Assembly: GCA_947475415.1 (NCBI GenBank)
Contig: CANJLH010000001.1
Location: 62,001-126,000, forward strand
Source: Caulobacteraceae bacterium
GTDB lineage: Bacteria; Pseudomonadota; Alphaproteobacteria; Caulobacterales; Caulobacteraceae
Direction of reading: 5' to 3'
Length of the DNA stretch: 64,000 bases
A program made the translations under genes and the position numbers. Below are positions 34,151 to 43,113 of this stretch, piece by piece (position 1 is the stretch's first letter; the number at the start of each line of letters is the position of its first letter). The notes beneath the pieces are model-generated. The model saw only the letters and a list, made by a program, of their open reading frames with translations, had not been told where the DNA came from and did not search any database.

Positions 34151-35683
34151 CTAAAGCGGAATGTTGTCGTGCTTCTTGGCGGGGTTCGTCAGCACCTTGT
34201 GCTCCAGGCGTTTTAGCGCCTTGACGATCCGCTTGCGGGTTTCGCGCGGCTTGATCACATCGTCGATGTAACCGCGGCTGGCCGCCACGAAGGGGTTGGC
34301 GAACCTTGACTGGTACTCCGCGGTGCGCGCGGCGATGGCGTCCGGATCCCCGGTCTCAGCGCGGAAGATGATCTCCACCGCCCCCTTGGCGCCCATCACT
34401 GCGATCTCGGCGGTGGGCCAGGCGTAGTTGACATCGCCGCGGATGTGCTTGGAACTCATCACGTCATAGGCGCCGCCATAGGCTTTGCGGGTGATCAGAG
34501 TCACCTTCGGAACCGTCGCCTCGGCGTAGGCGAACAACAGCTTCGCCCCATGGCGGATCAGCGCGCCCTGTTCCTGCTTGGTGCCCGGCATGAAGCCCGG
34601 AACGTCGACGAAGGTCACCAGCGGTATGTCGAAGGCGTCGCAGAAGCGCACGAAGCGGGCGGCCTTGCGCGAAGCGTCGATGTCCAGCACGCCGGCCAGC
34701 ACTTGCGGCTGGTTGGCGACGATGCCCACCGGGGCCCCGTCCATGCGCGCGAAACCCACCACGATGTTGCGCGCGAAACCCTCGCTCACCTCGAAGAAGT
34801 CTGCCTCGTCCACGACCTTCAGGATCAGTTCCTTGATGTCGTAGGGCTTGTTGGGGTTGGCCGGCACCAGGGTGTCGAGGCTGGCTTCCTCCCGTTCCGG
34901 ATCATCGAAGCTTTCCCGCCGCGGCGGCTTTTCCCGGTTGGACAGCGGCAGGAAGTCCACCATTCGGCGGATTTGGGTCAGGGCCTCCAGGTCATTGTCG
35001 AAGGCGCCGTCGGAAACCCCCGACTTAATGGCATGGACCCGATAGCCGCCCAGGTCCTCGTGGCTGACGTCCTCGTGGGTGACAGTCTTCACCACATCGG
35101 GGCCGGTCACATACATGTAGCTCGTATCCTTCACCATGAAGATGAAGTCCATAATCGCCGGCGAATAGACGTCGCCGCCGGCGCAGGGGCCCATGATCAC
35201 CGCGATCTGCGGGATCACCCCCGAGGCCAGGGTGTTCTCCAGGAATATGTCGGCGTAGCCCGCCAGGCTGTCGACCCCTTCCTGAATACGTGCGCCGCCG
35301 GCGTCGAACAGGCCGATCACCGGTGCGCCCGCCTTGATCGCCTGGCGCTGCAGTTTGACGATCTTCTGGGCGTGGGCGCTGGAGAGCGAGCCGCCGAACA
35401 CCGTGAAGTCCTTGGAGAACACGAACACCAGCCGGCCGTTGATCTCGCCCCAGCCGGTGACCACCCCGTCGCCGGCCACCCGCTGATCGGCCATGCCGAA
35501 GTCGGTGATCCGGTGTTCGACGAACATGTCGAACTCCTCGAAGGAGCCCTCGTCCACCAACAGCTCGATCCGCTCACGCGCGGTCAGCTTGCCCTTGGCG
35601 TGTTGGCTCGCGACTCGGCGCTCGCCGCCCCCGGCCCGCGCCTCGGCGCGCCGACGTTCCAGCTCTAAAAGGATCTCTTTCAT
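34151..35683 (-). CDS. pccB: Propionyl-CoA carboxylase beta subunit (carboxyltransferase)
   Basis: This is a 510-residue carboxyltransferase. [22 protein letters not shown] opens the protein. The two oxyanion-hole glycine pairs are in [20 protein letters not shown] and in [13 protein letters not shown], and [16 protein letters not shown] is a PccB-type signature. It transfers CO2 from biotin to propionyl-CoA, giving methylmalonyl-CoA for entry to the TCA cycle. It is the first gene of the pccB-pccA-merR operon, divergent from pccR across 145 bp. GAGG lies just upstream of ATG 35683. Confidence 0.93.
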   Translation of the reverse strand: MKEILLELERRRAEARAGGGERRVASQHAKGKLTARERIELLVDEGSFEEFDMFVEHRITDFGMADQRVAGDGVVTGWGEINGRLVFVFSKDFTVFGGSLSSAHAQKIVKLQRQAIKAGAPVIGLFDAGGARIQEGVDSLAGYADIFLENTLASGVIPQIAVIMGPCAGGDVYSPAIMDFIFMVKDTSYMYVTGPDVVKTVTHEDVSHEDLGGYRVHAIKSGVSDGAFDNDLEALTQIRRMVDFLPLSNREKPPRRESFDDPEREEASLDTLVPANPNKPYDIKELILKVVDEADFFEVSEGFARNIVVGFARMDGAPVGIVANQPQVLAGVLDIDASRKAARFVRFCDAFDIPLVTFVDVPGFMPGTKQEQGALIRHGAKLLFAYAEATVPKVTLITRKAYGGAYDVMSSKHIRGDVNYAWPTAEIAVMGAKGAVEIIFRAETGDPDAIAARTAEYQSRFANPFVAASRGYIDDVIKPRETRKRIVKALKRLEHKVLTNPAKKHDNIPL

Positions 35684-35828
35684 CGGCCTCTAGTGAATTT
35701 GTGAAAGCGACCGCCCCGGAAAGGCGGCGCGGATCAGTTGCCAATTGACCGCTTAAGCCGAGAAAACTGAAGAAACGCAAACGGGATCGTGCGAAAACTT
35801 CACTCCATCGCTGCGGTCGGATGTAAAA
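35684..35828. promoter_or_regulatory. pccB/pccR divergent control region
   Basis: This 145-bp spacer contains AT-rich words unlike the surrounding DNA: TTTGTGAAA at 35698-35706, GTGCGAAAAC at 35789-35798, and AAAATTGCGAAAT at 35825-35837, the last overlapping the pccR start. PccR of Rhodobacter is reported to bind paired TTTGCAAA-like sites, and these words are loose matches. I treat them as candidate operators for autoregulation and pccB control. Confidence 0.35.
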
Positions 35829-37250
35829 TTGCGAAATCGAGAAAAGCTGTTTATCGGTCCCAGGATGCGCGCCCTGCGCGAAGCCCGCGGCTGGACCCTC
35901 TCAATCAGCGCCCAGGCGCTGGGCGTCTCGATCAGCTATCTGTCGCAGATCGAGGCCAATCATCGGCCGGTCACCTCGCGCATCCTGGCCGCGGTCAGCG
36001 ACGTATTCGGGGTCGCCGCAGCGGCGCTGGACGCCGATGACGGACAGCGGCTAGTGGCCGACCTGCGCGAGGCTCTGGCCGAGGCGGCGCGGACCGAAGC
36101 CCCTGTCACCCTTTCGGAAATCCGCCAGGTGGCCACCCAGTCACCCGCCTTTGCGCGGCGCTACCTGGACCTGCACCGGGCCTTCTTGCGCCTGGATGAA
36201 CGGATGAAGCTGGCCGATGAGGCGGTGGGTCTGGACGAGGCCGCCGCCGCCAGTTCGCTGCTCCCCTATGAGGAGGTCCGCGACTTCTTCAACGACAAGA
36301 ACAACTACATCGACAACCTGGACCGGGCCGCCGAGGCCCTGGCCGCCGACATGGGCCTCACCGACGCCGTCTCGGCGGAGGCGGCCATCACGACCCGCCT
36401 GGCCGATCACCATCGGGTGAACTTGCGGCTGGACGCGCGCGGCGACCTGATGCGCCGCTATGACTCAGACGCACGCACCCTGTCGCTAAACCCCGCACAG
36501 TCGGCCGAGACCCGCACTTTCCAAATGGCCTATCATCTGGTCGCCACCGAGCTTGCCGGCCTGATCGAAACAGAGCTCGCCCAAGCGGGCCTGCTCAGCC
36601 CGGAGGCGGTCGACGTCTGCCGCGTAGGCCTGGGCAACTACGCCGCTGGCGCGCTCACCATGCCCTACCGGCCGTTCATGCTGGCCGCCCGCGAACTGCG
36701 CCACGATGTGGAGCAGCTGTCCTTACGCTTCCACACCAGCCTGGAACAGACTTGCCACCGCCTGTCGACCCTACAGCGGCCGGGAGAGCGGGGCGTTCCG
36801 ATGTATTTTGTCCGCGTCGACGCCGCCGGCTCCATCACCAAGCGCCATTCCGCCACCCGTTTCCGCTTCGCCCGCTTCGGCGGCACCTGCCCCCTGTGGA
36901 ACGTGCACGAGGCGGTGGGCGCGCCAGCCGGCTTCCATGTCCAGGTGGCCGAGATGCCCGATGGCCTGCGCTACCTTTGTATGGCCAAGACCGTCTGGAA
37001 GCCCTCCGGCTCCTACCTGGCCAAGGACCGCCGTTACGTCCTGGGTTTCGGCTGCGAGCTGCAATACGCCGACGACTTCGTCTATTCCCAGGGCGTCGAC
37101 CTCACCGCTCGGCCCGAACCCATCGGCGTCTCATGCCGCATCTGCGAACGCGAAGACTGCGCCCAGCGCGCCTTCCCCCCGGTGGACAAACGCCTGGAAG
37201 TGCCGGCGAACGAACGCGCCGTGGTGCCGTTCCGGGTTGCGCGGGGATGA
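35829..37250 (+). CDS. pccR: PccR/ScfR-type short-chain fatty acyl regulator (XRE-HTH)
   Basis: This encodes 473 residues from TTG 35829 (GGA eight bases upstream). The resulting N-terminus EKLFIGPRMRALREARGW matches the family, whereas ATG 35865 would trim the first helix. The XRE helix-turn-helix (about 12-67) is followed by an ImmA/IrrE-like segment (about 155-290) and a C-terminal DUF2083-type region with a Cys cluster (SCRICEREDC). PccR senses propionyl-CoA-related signals and controls propionyl-CoA carboxylase. Its divergent position beside pccB supports that role. Confidence 0.88.
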   Translation: MRNREKLFIGPRMRALREARGWTLSISAQALGVSISYLSQIEANHRPVTSRILAAVSDVFGVAAAALDADDGQRLVADLREALAEAARTEAPVTLSEIRQVATQSPAFARRYLDLHRAFLRLDERMKLADEAVGLDEAAAASSLLPYEEVRDFFNDKNNYIDNLDRAAEALAADMGLTDAVSAEAAITTRLADHHRVNLRLDARGDLMRRYDSDARTLSLNPAQSAETRTFQMAYHLVATELAGLIETELAQAGLLSPEAVDVCRVGLGNYAAGALTMPYRPFMLAARELRHDVEQLSLRFHTSLEQTCHRLSTLQRPGERGVPMYFVRVDAAGSITKRHSATRFRFARFGGTCPLWNVHEAVGAPAGFHVQVAEMPDGLRYLCMAKTVWKPSGSYLAKDRRYVLGFGCELQYADDFVYSQGVDLTARPEPIGVSCRICEREDCAQRAFPPVDKRLEVPANERAVVPFRVARG

Positions 37251-37272
37251 AGCCCTAATCGCCTGATTCACC

Positions 37273-37304
37273 TTGACGTCTTCGGCGCGCGCGGGGCTAA
37301 TTTT
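37273..37304 (+). promoter_or_regulatory. Candidate housekeeping promoter of the exported repeat protein
   Basis: TTGACG at 37273 and GCTAATTTT at 37296 resemble the Caulobacter sigma-73 pattern (TTGACG ... GCTANAWC), though the spacing is slightly long. The pair lies about 40 bp upstream of the ATG at 37343. Confidence 0.45.
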
Positions 37305-37342
37305 CCCGGGCCCGCCCCCCGGACCTTGGCGTCAAATCTCGG

Positions 37343-38326
37343 ATGGAACGAATGTTGCGACGCGCGATGATCCTGGCGCTGGCCTTGCTGGCCTGGGCGC
37401 CAACCCTGGCCAAGTCAATGCCGGGCGCGATCGTCCTACGCGGCCAGATGATGGCGCGGACTTGTGTTCAGAACGGCGGCCGCGTCGGTCCGGGAGAGCG
37501 CCCGTTCGCCGTCAACGACGCGGACTTCAACGGCGACGGCCGGGCGGATTGGCTCATCGACGCGGCCGCGTTCCAGTGCCTCGGTAAGCCCTCGCTGTTC
37601 AGTTCCGCAAACGGCTCCATCGTCGAGGTGCTGCTTGACGATGGCCGCGGCGGCGCGCGCAGCGCCTTTCTGGCCGCCGCTCTGACCTATCAGGTCGCCA
37701 GGGGCAGCCCCGCCACCCTCACCGTCACCCAGCAGGGCGCCAAGTGCGCGGGCGGCGGAACCTGCCAGAAGTCGCTCACCTGGAGCCGTGACCGCTTCGT
37801 TGAGACCCAACTCGCGCAGGCGCCCGCCAACGCCGCGCCCGCCCCGGCCCAGGCGTCCGGCGCCTTCGCCGGCGCGCCCTTCACGGTGACCCCCGCCGAA
37901 AAGATCGCGGCCTTCAAGGCCGCCGGCTTCAAGCAGGTCGGCGGCAAGTGGGCGGCGCCGGATTGCAATGTCTGGGCGCCGGAAAACTATAGCCCATCCG
38001 CCAGTGTATTTCAGGAAGCCGCAGACCTCAACAAGGACGGACGCCCGGAGTTTTGGATCAGGAACACAGGCACGGGCTGTTACGGCAATACCGGCGAAGC
38101 GGTCTGGCTGATGGGCAAGACCGCGACAGGCTGGGTCACCATGATCCAGCAGGTTGGCGTGGCGGACGCCTGCGAGAGCCGCCACAACGGCTGGCCGGAC
38201 GTGCTGATCGGCGGCCCCGGCATGGGTCCCTTTTCGCTCTACGCCTTCAATGGGGCGAAATATGTGGACCGTCAGGCCTATGGATGTCCGAAGGCGCGGG
38301 CGCCTGCAACGCCCCCCCGCAGCTGA
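37343..38326 (+). CDS. Exported protein with two calcium-loop (FG-GAP/VCBS-like) motifs
   Basis: This 327-residue protein has a signal peptide (MLRRAMILALALLAWAPTLAKS). Two similar halves each contain an EF-hand-like loop: NDADFNGDGRADW (about 55) and EAADLNKDGRPEF (about 230). Several Cys pairs suggest a disulfide-bonded periplasmic or surface protein. An Ala/Pro linker (about 155-175) joins the halves. The repeats resemble FG-GAP/VCBS beta-propeller blades but are too few for a propeller. The function is unknown. It follows pccR but has its own probable promoter. Confidence 0.72.
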   Translation: MERMLRRAMILALALLAWAPTLAKSMPGAIVLRGQMMARTCVQNGGRVGPGERPFAVNDADFNGDGRADWLIDAAAFQCLGKPSLFSSANGSIVEVLLDDGRGGARSAFLAAALTYQVARGSPATLTVTQQGAKCAGGGTCQKSLTWSRDRFVETQLAQAPANAAPAPAQASGAFAGAPFTVTPAEKIAAFKAAGFKQVGGKWAAPDCNVWAPENYSPSASVFQEAADLNKDGRPEFWIRNTGTGCYGNTGEAVWLMGKTATGWVTMIQQVGVADACESRHNGWPDVLIGGPGMGPFSLYAFNGAKYVDRQAYGCPKARAPATPPRS

Positions 38327-38437
38327 CGCTGCCGCCACCGCCGCCGTTCGCGACGGCCTGCTTCCTGAACAGGGACGCACTCTAACGTCGGCTTCAGCGA
38401 AATCGCGCAATTGCGATGGCGCCAATCCCCCCTCACG

Positions 38438-38514
38438 CCTTCAGCCAATACCCCGCCACACGAACGCCCCAGGCACGCCAGTCTGATCCCCACGCTCACA
38501 TCCGATATCGGGAC
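38438..38514 (-). pseudogene. Decayed copy of the 3' end of the ABC-2 permease gene
   Basis: This segment lines up with 40661-40770, the end of the intact permease gene: the ends CCTTCAG...ATACCCCG, then ACGA-CGCCCC-AG-CACGCCAG, then CTGA-CCCCACG-TCAC. About 85 percent of the retained bases match by eye, with gaps near 11 and 27 bases. Translated in reverse it gives ISDVSVGI then LACLG, against ISDVNVGV and LACLG in the intact protein, with the segment between lost. It is therefore a non-functional remnant. It lies on the far side of the TerB/TerC genes from the intact permease, so the two copies bracket that module in direct orientation. Confidence 0.7.
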
Positions 38515-38613
38515 ACGCACGTGGTCCGAGCGCCAGTCGTCGGCGGATGGGATAAGAGCGTATATGTCCGGGTTTCACGGGAACAGCCGGGCCGTTTCCA
38601 CGGCCGACAATCC

Positions 38614-39081
38614 TCAAGGCGCCGCCATCAATTCGAAGTCGACCGGGTCAAGCCCAAGGACATTGCAGATCCGGATCGCCACCGCCCGCTCTTCTGCGTC
38701 GAAGCCGCCATCGGCGTCCGCAATCGCGCAGCAGGCCTCGACCAGCAACGCCGGATAGCGCTTGGTGCCTTTCAGCCTGGCAACAGCCGCAAGGGCGGCC
38801 GCTTCGCCGCGGGTCTGGTCGGCAACGAACTGCTCGGTTAGAGCCTCGAACGTGAGGGTCACGTCATCCAGGCCGAATACGGAGATGGGTTCGAAGCCGC
38901 GTAGCAACGCCAGCATGCGCCTGTGCTCATCCTCCGTCACCCAGCCATCGGCATAGGCGACGAGGGCGCATCCCGCCACGATGCCTTCCATCAGATGCTC
39001 ATTATGGGCCCGACACACCTCCTCGTTGAAATCCTCCCAGGATTGTTTCGAGAAGCGCCGAAGCGAACGCCGATATGGCAT
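38614..39081 (-). CDS. TerB-like (tellurite-resistance fold) protein
   Basis: This encodes 155 residues from ATG 39081 with AAAGGAT upstream. The all-helical TerB signature is present in two places: ALVAYADGWVTEDEHRRMLALL (about 41-62) and CCAIADADGGFDAEERAVAIRICNVLGL (about 117-144), each with acidic loop residues that bind metal in this family. It is the third gene of an operon with TerC and a zinc-finger protein. Together they suggest a metal-stress or membrane-associated Ter module. The upstream 30 bases are A/T-rich, unlike the rest of the window. Confidence 0.85.
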   Translation of the reverse strand: MPYRRSLRRFSKQSWEDFNEEVCRAHNEHLMEGIVAGCALVAYADGWVTEDEHRRMLALLRGFEPISVFGLDDVTLTFEALTEQFVADQTRGEAAALAAVARLKGTKRYPALLVEACCAIADADGGFDAEERAVAIRICNVLGLDPVDFELMAAP

Positions 39082-39141
39082 ATTTATCCTTTCTTTTCTT
39101 TGCTTTATGAGTGAGCGATGCAGATTGTCGTTTGGCTGCCT

Positions 39142-39447
39142 TCAGTCGAAGACATCGAAGATGTTCCAGCGCCGCTTGTTGCGGTGATGGACGTCATCGT
39201 CGTCCCAGTCACGCCGCCCATCATGGTGGGCCGACGACGGTCGGCGGGCGAATCCATCCCCCGGCTGCCGCGGTTGTGTGTGGGGCCGGTCATCAGGAAG
39301 CGGTTCGACCGCGGCCTCCATCAGTTTTTCGAGTTCGCCGCGGTCGAGCCAGACACCGCGGCAGGTTGGGCAGATGTCGAACTCGACACCTGACCGGGTC
39401 ACGCTCTGCATCGAACCGTTGTCGTTGGGACAAAGTAACAAAGGCAC
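39142..39447 (-). CDS. TFIIB-type zinc-ribbon protein
   Basis: This encodes 101 residues from GTG 39447, preceded by AAAGGAGA at seven bases. Its GTG shares the final G of the terC TAG stop, so the two are translationally coupled. Two zinc knuckles are CPND (Cys, start) and CPTCRGVWLDRGELEKL, matching the zf-TFIIB family (PF13453). A His/Asp/Arg-rich tail follows. Such proteins often accompany membrane transporters. It is probably a cytosolic zinc-binding accessory protein to TerC. Confidence 0.85.
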   Translation of the reverse strand: MPLLLCPNDNGSMQSVTRSGVEFDICPTCRGVWLDRGELEKLMEAAVEPLPDDRPHTQPRQPGDGFARRPSSAHHDGRRDWDDDDVHHRNKRRWNIFDVFD

Positions 39448-40436
39448 TAGGTTTCTCCTTTCAACGTGAGGTCGGGACGGCGGGTGCGCCACAGTGAGTA
39501 GACAATCCCTGCCGACAGGATCGCGAAGGTAGCGCCAAGTGACCAAGCGGCGGGGAACTTCTCGAGGCCCAGCAGGTCCGCCACGAAGATCTTCGAGCCG
39601 ATGAAGATCAACAGCACCGCAAGCGCCTGCTTCAGATATGCGAAGCGGTGCAGCACGGCCGCCAGTGCGAAGTAGAGAGCCCGCAAGCCCAGGATCGCGA
39701 AGATGTTGGACGTGTAGACAATGTAGGGATCGGTCGTGATCGCGAAAATCGCGGGCACGGAGTCCACGGCGAAGATCACGTCGGCGATCTCGATCAGGAC
39801 CAGCGCGAGGAAGAGCGGCGTCATGTGGCGCGCGAGCCGCCCCGTCTTGCTGTCTGGCAGTTGAACAAAGAAGCGTTCGCCATGCAGTTCGTCAGCAACA
39901 CGAAACCGGCGCCGGATGAGCTTCAGAACACGGCTCTGAGAGAGGTCGGTCTCCTTGTCGCCGAGCGCCAGCATCTTTATCCCGGTCACGATCAGGAAGG
40001 CGGCGAACACGTAAAGGACCCAGGCGTACTCGGCGACAAGTGTGGCGCCGACGCCGATCATGATCGCGCGCAGCGCGATCACCCCGAGGATACCCCAGAA
40101 CAGCACCCGGTGCTGATACATGCGGGGCACGGCAAAGAAGCTGAAGATCAGGGCGATGACGAAGACGTTGTCGAGCGCCAGACTCTTCTCGACGATGAAG
40201 CCAGTGAGATACTGGAGGCTGGCTGTCTCGCCCAATTGCCACCAGACCAATCCGGAAAACGCGACGCCGAGCGTTAGATAGGCTGCGGAGAGCGCGAGGC
40301 TCTCCCCCACGCCGATCTCTTTCTGCTTGCGATGCAGCACGCCCAGGTCGAGCGCCAAAAGTACGCCTACGATCGCCAGAAATCCAAGCCACATCCAAAT
40401 GGGCTTGCTCAACCACTCGACAGTCAGAAATTCCAA
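39447..40436 (-). CDS. TerC/Alx-family membrane protein
   Basis: This encodes 329 residues from TTG 40436, which has GGAGG six bases upstream and gives the expected EFLTVEWLSKPIWMWLGF N-terminus. Starts further upstream read through the leader hairpin and lack sense. About eight TM helices are visible. The acidic intramembrane residues GFIVEKSLALDNVFV and EIADVIFAVDSVPAIFA are the TerC signatures for metal transport. Alx/TerC proteins export manganese or protect exported metalloenzymes. It heads an operon with the zinc-ribbon and TerB genes. Confidence 0.92.
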   Translation of the reverse strand: MEFLTVEWLSKPIWMWLGFLAIVGVLLALDLGVLHRKQKEIGVGESLALSAAYLTLGVAFSGLVWWQLGETASLQYLTGFIVEKSLALDNVFVIALIFSFFAVPRMYQHRVLFWGILGVIALRAIMIGVGATLVAEYAWVLYVFAAFLIVTGIKMLALGDKETDLSQSRVLKLIRRRFRVADELHGERFFVQLPDSKTGRLARHMTPLFLALVLIEIADVIFAVDSVPAIFAITTDPYIVYTSNIFAILGLRALYFALAAVLHRFAYLKQALAVLLIFIGSKIFVADLLGLEKFPAAWSLGATFAILSAGIVYSLWRTRRPDLTLKGET

Positions 40437-40481
40437 ACGCCGCCTCCAGTCAGGGAGTGCAGCTCGATTGGGAACGAAAGC

Positions 40482-40521
40482 GTCGGACCCTGTACATCGA
40501 GCGCACTCGATGCGGTCCGAC
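40482..40521 (-). promoter_or_regulatory. Structured 5' leader hairpin of the terC operon
   Basis: The outer arms GTCGGACC (40482-40489) and GGTCCGAC (40514-40521) are perfectly complementary. Inside, ATCGAG (40496-40501) and CTCGAT (40506-40511) pair around a four-base loop. The result is a 14-pair interrupted stem 46-85 nt upstream of the TTG start, with no U-tract. Some TerC/Alx genes have a manganese riboswitch (yybP-ykoY), but this element does not match what I know of that motif. Confidence 0.6.
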
Positions 40522-40565
40522 ATCACGACCAAAAGGGTCGCCAGAGGGGCCCGGCCCGCGACTAG

Positions 40566-40593
40566 CAGATAGGAGGCCGATTTGACGTTGCAA
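40566..40593 (-). promoter_or_regulatory. Candidate promoter of the terC operon
   Basis: On the minus strand, TTGCAA (-35 like, 40588-40593) and TATCTG (-10 like, 40566-40571) are 16 bases apart. Transcription from here would give a leader of about 120 nt that includes the hairpin at 40482-40521. Confidence 0.4.
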
Positions 40594-40658
40594 GGGGCGC
40601 CGGGATTTCTCTGCCAGTTGCGAAGTCACCAAACTCCGCACTGTCCTCCTTCACACCC

Positions 40659-41420
40659 TCAAGCCTTCAGGCGATACCCCGTCTTCAGGATCCAAACGAT
40701 CGCCCCCAGACACGCCAGGCTGAAGACGACAGCGCCCGCCAGGCTGACCCCCACGTTCACGTCACTGATCCCGTAGAAGCTCCAGCGAAAGCCACTCACC
40801 AGATAGACCACCGGATTGAACAGGGTCACCGTGCGCCAGAACGGCGGCAGCATGCTGACCGAATAGAAGCTGCCGCCCAGGAAGGTTAGCGGCGTCAGCA
40901 CCAGCATCGGGATCACGTTCAGCCGCTCGAAGGATTCCGCCCACACCCCGATCACGAACCCGAACAGGCAGAACGCGATGCAGGTCAGCACCAGGAATCC
41001 CAGCATCCAAACCGGGTGCAGGATGCCGAAGGGAATGAACACCCGCGCCGTGGCCAGGATGATCAGCCCCAGGATTAGCGACTTGGTGGCCGCTGCACCC
41101 ACATAGCCGATGACGATCTCGGCGGCCGAGACTGGCGCGGACAACAGCTCGTAGATGGTGCCGGCGTACCTGGGCATATAGATGCCGAACGAGGCGTTGG
41201 AGACGCTCTCAGTGAGGATCGACAGCATCATCAGCCCAGGCACGATGAAAGCGCCGTAGCTGACCCCGTCGATCTGGGTCATCCGCGAGCCGATGGCCGA
41301 TCCGAACACCACGAAATAGAGCGCCGTGGCGATCACCGGCGAGGCGATCGACTGGCCGATGGTGCGCCAGGTGCGCTCGAGTTCGAAGCGATAGATGGCC
41401 GCAATGGCGTAGCGGTTCAT
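40659..41420 (-). CDS. ABC-2 type transporter permease
   Basis: This is a 253-residue membrane subunit with six hydrophobic segments and the ABC-2 signature ([20 protein letters not shown] near the C-terminus). Its ATG overlaps the stop of the ATPase gene in an ATGA, so the two are coupled. The pair resembles the YadG/YadH-type exporters of drugs or polysaccharide. A decayed duplicate of its 3' end lies at 38438-38514 on the other side of the Ter module. Confidence 0.9.
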   Translation of the reverse strand: MNRYAIAAIYRFELERTWRTIGQSIASPVIATALYFVVFGSAIGSRMTQIDGVSYGAFIVPGLMMLSILTESVSNASFGIYMPRYAGTIYELLSAPVSAAEIVIGYVGAAATKSLILGLIILATARVFIPFGILHPVWMLGFLVLTCIAFCLFGFVIGVWAESFERLNVIPMLVLTPLTFLGGSFYSVSMLPPFWRTVTLFNPVVYLVSGFRWSFYGISDVNVGVSLAGAVVFSLACLGAIVWILKTGYRLKA

Positions 41421-42343
41421 GCGGCGCCCCGGACCAGGCTGACGAAGATCTCCTCCAGCGAACTTTGGTCGGTGCGCAGGTCGCGATAGCCGACGCCCAG
41501 TTCGCCTAGCCGCCGCAGGAGCTCGGCGATGCCGGTGTCGTTCGCCTGGGCGTCGAAAGCGTAGACGAGGTCGTGGCCCCCGTCTGCGAGGGTCAGTTCA
41601 TAGCCGGCCAGCCCGGCCGGGATCAACGCCAACGGCTGGGCCAGATGCACCGTCAACTGCCGACGCCCCAGCTTGCGCATCAGGGCGGCCTTTTCCTCCA
41701 CCACGATCAGCTCGCCGCCGCGAATGACCCCTATCCGATCGGCCATCTCCTCGGCTTCCTCGATGTAGTGGGTGGTGAGGATGATGGTGACGCCGGTATC
41801 GCGCAGGGAGCGCACCACCGCCCACATCTCCCGGCGCAGCTCCACGTCCACCCCGGCGGTTGGCTCGTCCAGGAACAGGATCGTGGGTTCATGCGACAGG
41901 GCCTTGGCGATCATCACCCGCCGCTTCATGCCCCCGGACAGGGTCATGATCTTGTCGTCCTTCCTGTCCCACAGCGACAGGGACCGCAGGACCTTTTCCA
42001 GATGCGCCGGATCAGCCGGCTTACCGAACAGGCCGCGGCTGAACCGCACCGTCGCCCACACGGTTTCAAAGGCGTCGGTGGCCAGTTCCTGCGGCACCAG
42101 GCCGATGGCTGCGCGCGCGGCGCGGAAATCGCGGCGGATGTCGTGGCCGTCCGCCGTCACCACCCCCTCGGTCGAGTTGACGATCCCGCAGACGATGCTG
42201 ATCAGGGTGGTTTTGCCCGCCCCGTTGGGGCCGAGCAGGGCGAAGATCTCGCCACGCCGGATGTCCAGGTCGATCGCTTTCAGCGCGCGGAATCCCCCGG
42301 CATAGGTTTTGGACAGACCCTTGATGGAAATGATCGGCTGCAT
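41417..42343 (-). CDS. ABC transporter ATP-binding protein
   Basis: This is a 308-residue ATPase. Walker A is [13 protein letters not shown] (about 37-49), signature [17 protein letters not shown], Walker [15 protein letters not shown]-loop [10 protein letters not shown]. The C-terminal 80 residues are an extra domain as in YadG/CcmA-like exporters. It powers the downstream permease. The substrate is unknown. Confidence 0.92.
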   Translation of the reverse strand: MQPIISIKGLSKTYAGGFRALKAIDLDIRRGEIFALLGPNGAGKTTLISIVCGIVNSTEGVVTADGHDIRRDFRAARAAIGLVPQELATDAFETVWATVRFSRGLFGKPADPAHLEKVLRSLSLWDRKDDKIMTLSGGMKRRVMIAKALSHEPTILFLDEPTAGVDVELRREMWAVVRSLRDTGVTIILTTHYIEEAEEMADRIGVIRGGELIVVEEKAALMRKLGRRQLTVHLAQPLALIPAGLAGYELTLADGGHDLVYAFDAQANDTGIAELLRRLGELGVGYRDLRTDQSSLEEIFVSLVRGAA

Positions 42344-42409
42344 GCGTCAACGCTCTAACGCCATGGGCGCATCGGCGCCATCGTGTCCCGCACGGTGCAA
42401 ACTGGCGCC

Positions 42410-42895
42410 CTAGGCGCGCTTGCGGCGACCGCGGGCGATGGCGCCTTTCGGCAGGCTGTGGTGGCCATCCTCTTCTTCCCACATGAGATGGTTCAGGCTC
42501 TGGAACAAGAAGGCGGTGGACCAGCCGATCAACAACATCCCATTGACCGACTCCAGCACGCCAATGATCCGCCAGGACACTGGAAGCAAGGCCCCAGTTT
42601 CGCCGGCCGTCGAGTAGGCGCTGGTGGAGAAATAGAGCGCCTGCTCCAAGGTCCCCAGCACGCCCGCGAACCGGTAGACGAGGGCGTAAAGCCAGATCTC
42701 AATCCCGTGCAGCAGGAACAGGCCAAGCACGATGCCCAATGGCACGATCGTTCGGTTGATATCCACCCAGCGGGCGAACCTCCGCAGGTGAAGGCGGACG
42801 AGCATTTGCAGGCCGTCGAGCCCCAGCAGATGGATCACGATGGTCGTACAGACGATCGCCGTTGCGATTGCGAGCTGAGGGAGAAGGCCATCCAT
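42410..42895 (-). CDS. Two-TM ion-channel-like membrane protein with unusual filter
   Basis: This is a 161-residue protein with hydrophobic segments at about 8-27, 50-72 and 108-130, and a pore-loop pattern ALYFSTSAYSTAGETG between the last two. Ion_trans_2 potassium channels have T-x-G-Y-G-D at this place. Here the loop is STAGETG, so potassium selectivity is doubtful. It is the last gene before a divergent spacer, and 66 bp follow its stop before the next same-strand start region. I call it ion-channel-like on fold grounds only. Confidence 0.72.
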   Translation of the reverse strand: MDGLLPQLAIATAIVCTTIVIHLLGLDGLQMLVRLHLRRFARWVDINRTIVPLGIVLGLFLLHGIEIWLYALVYRFAGVLGTLEQALYFSTSAYSTAGETGALLPVSWRIIGVLESVNGMLLIGWSTAFLFQSLNHLMWEEEDGHHSLPKGAIARGRRKRA

Positions 42896-43005
42896 TGGCG
42901 CTGATTATAGGGATTTCATCGCGCGCGGCGCCAAATTTAGAGCAAACGCGTCCGCGGCGCGCCTCGGCGACTGCTCACGGTCATCAATGAGCCGCCGTAG
43001 GTCTT

Positions 43006-43028
43006 TGATAAACCCTGATCGGTTATCA
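43006..43028. promoter_or_regulatory. Imperfect inverted repeat in the channel/GT9 divergent spacer
   Basis: TGATAAACC and GGTTATCA face each other with a single-base bulge around CTGATC. It is the most AT-rich symmetric element in the 218-bp divergent spacer and is about 85 bp upstream of the glycosyltransferase start. It may be an operator; no regulator is assigned. Confidence 0.3.
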
Positions 43029-43113
43029 TCGGCGCACGTCAGATGTTCGCGGCCTGTCCCCGGGGCCGCGGCGACACCATGTTCCGAGCGGCGAGTTCCG
43101 AGGCGCCGAGACC

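Noticed and set aside
34445..35668. 407-codon open frame on the plus strand
   Set aside because: Antisense to pccB; composition is that of a reverse reading of a high-GC gene.
40437..40600. yybP-ykoY manganese riboswitch before terC
   Set aside because: The leader has a strong hairpin but not the conserved loops of that riboswitch.
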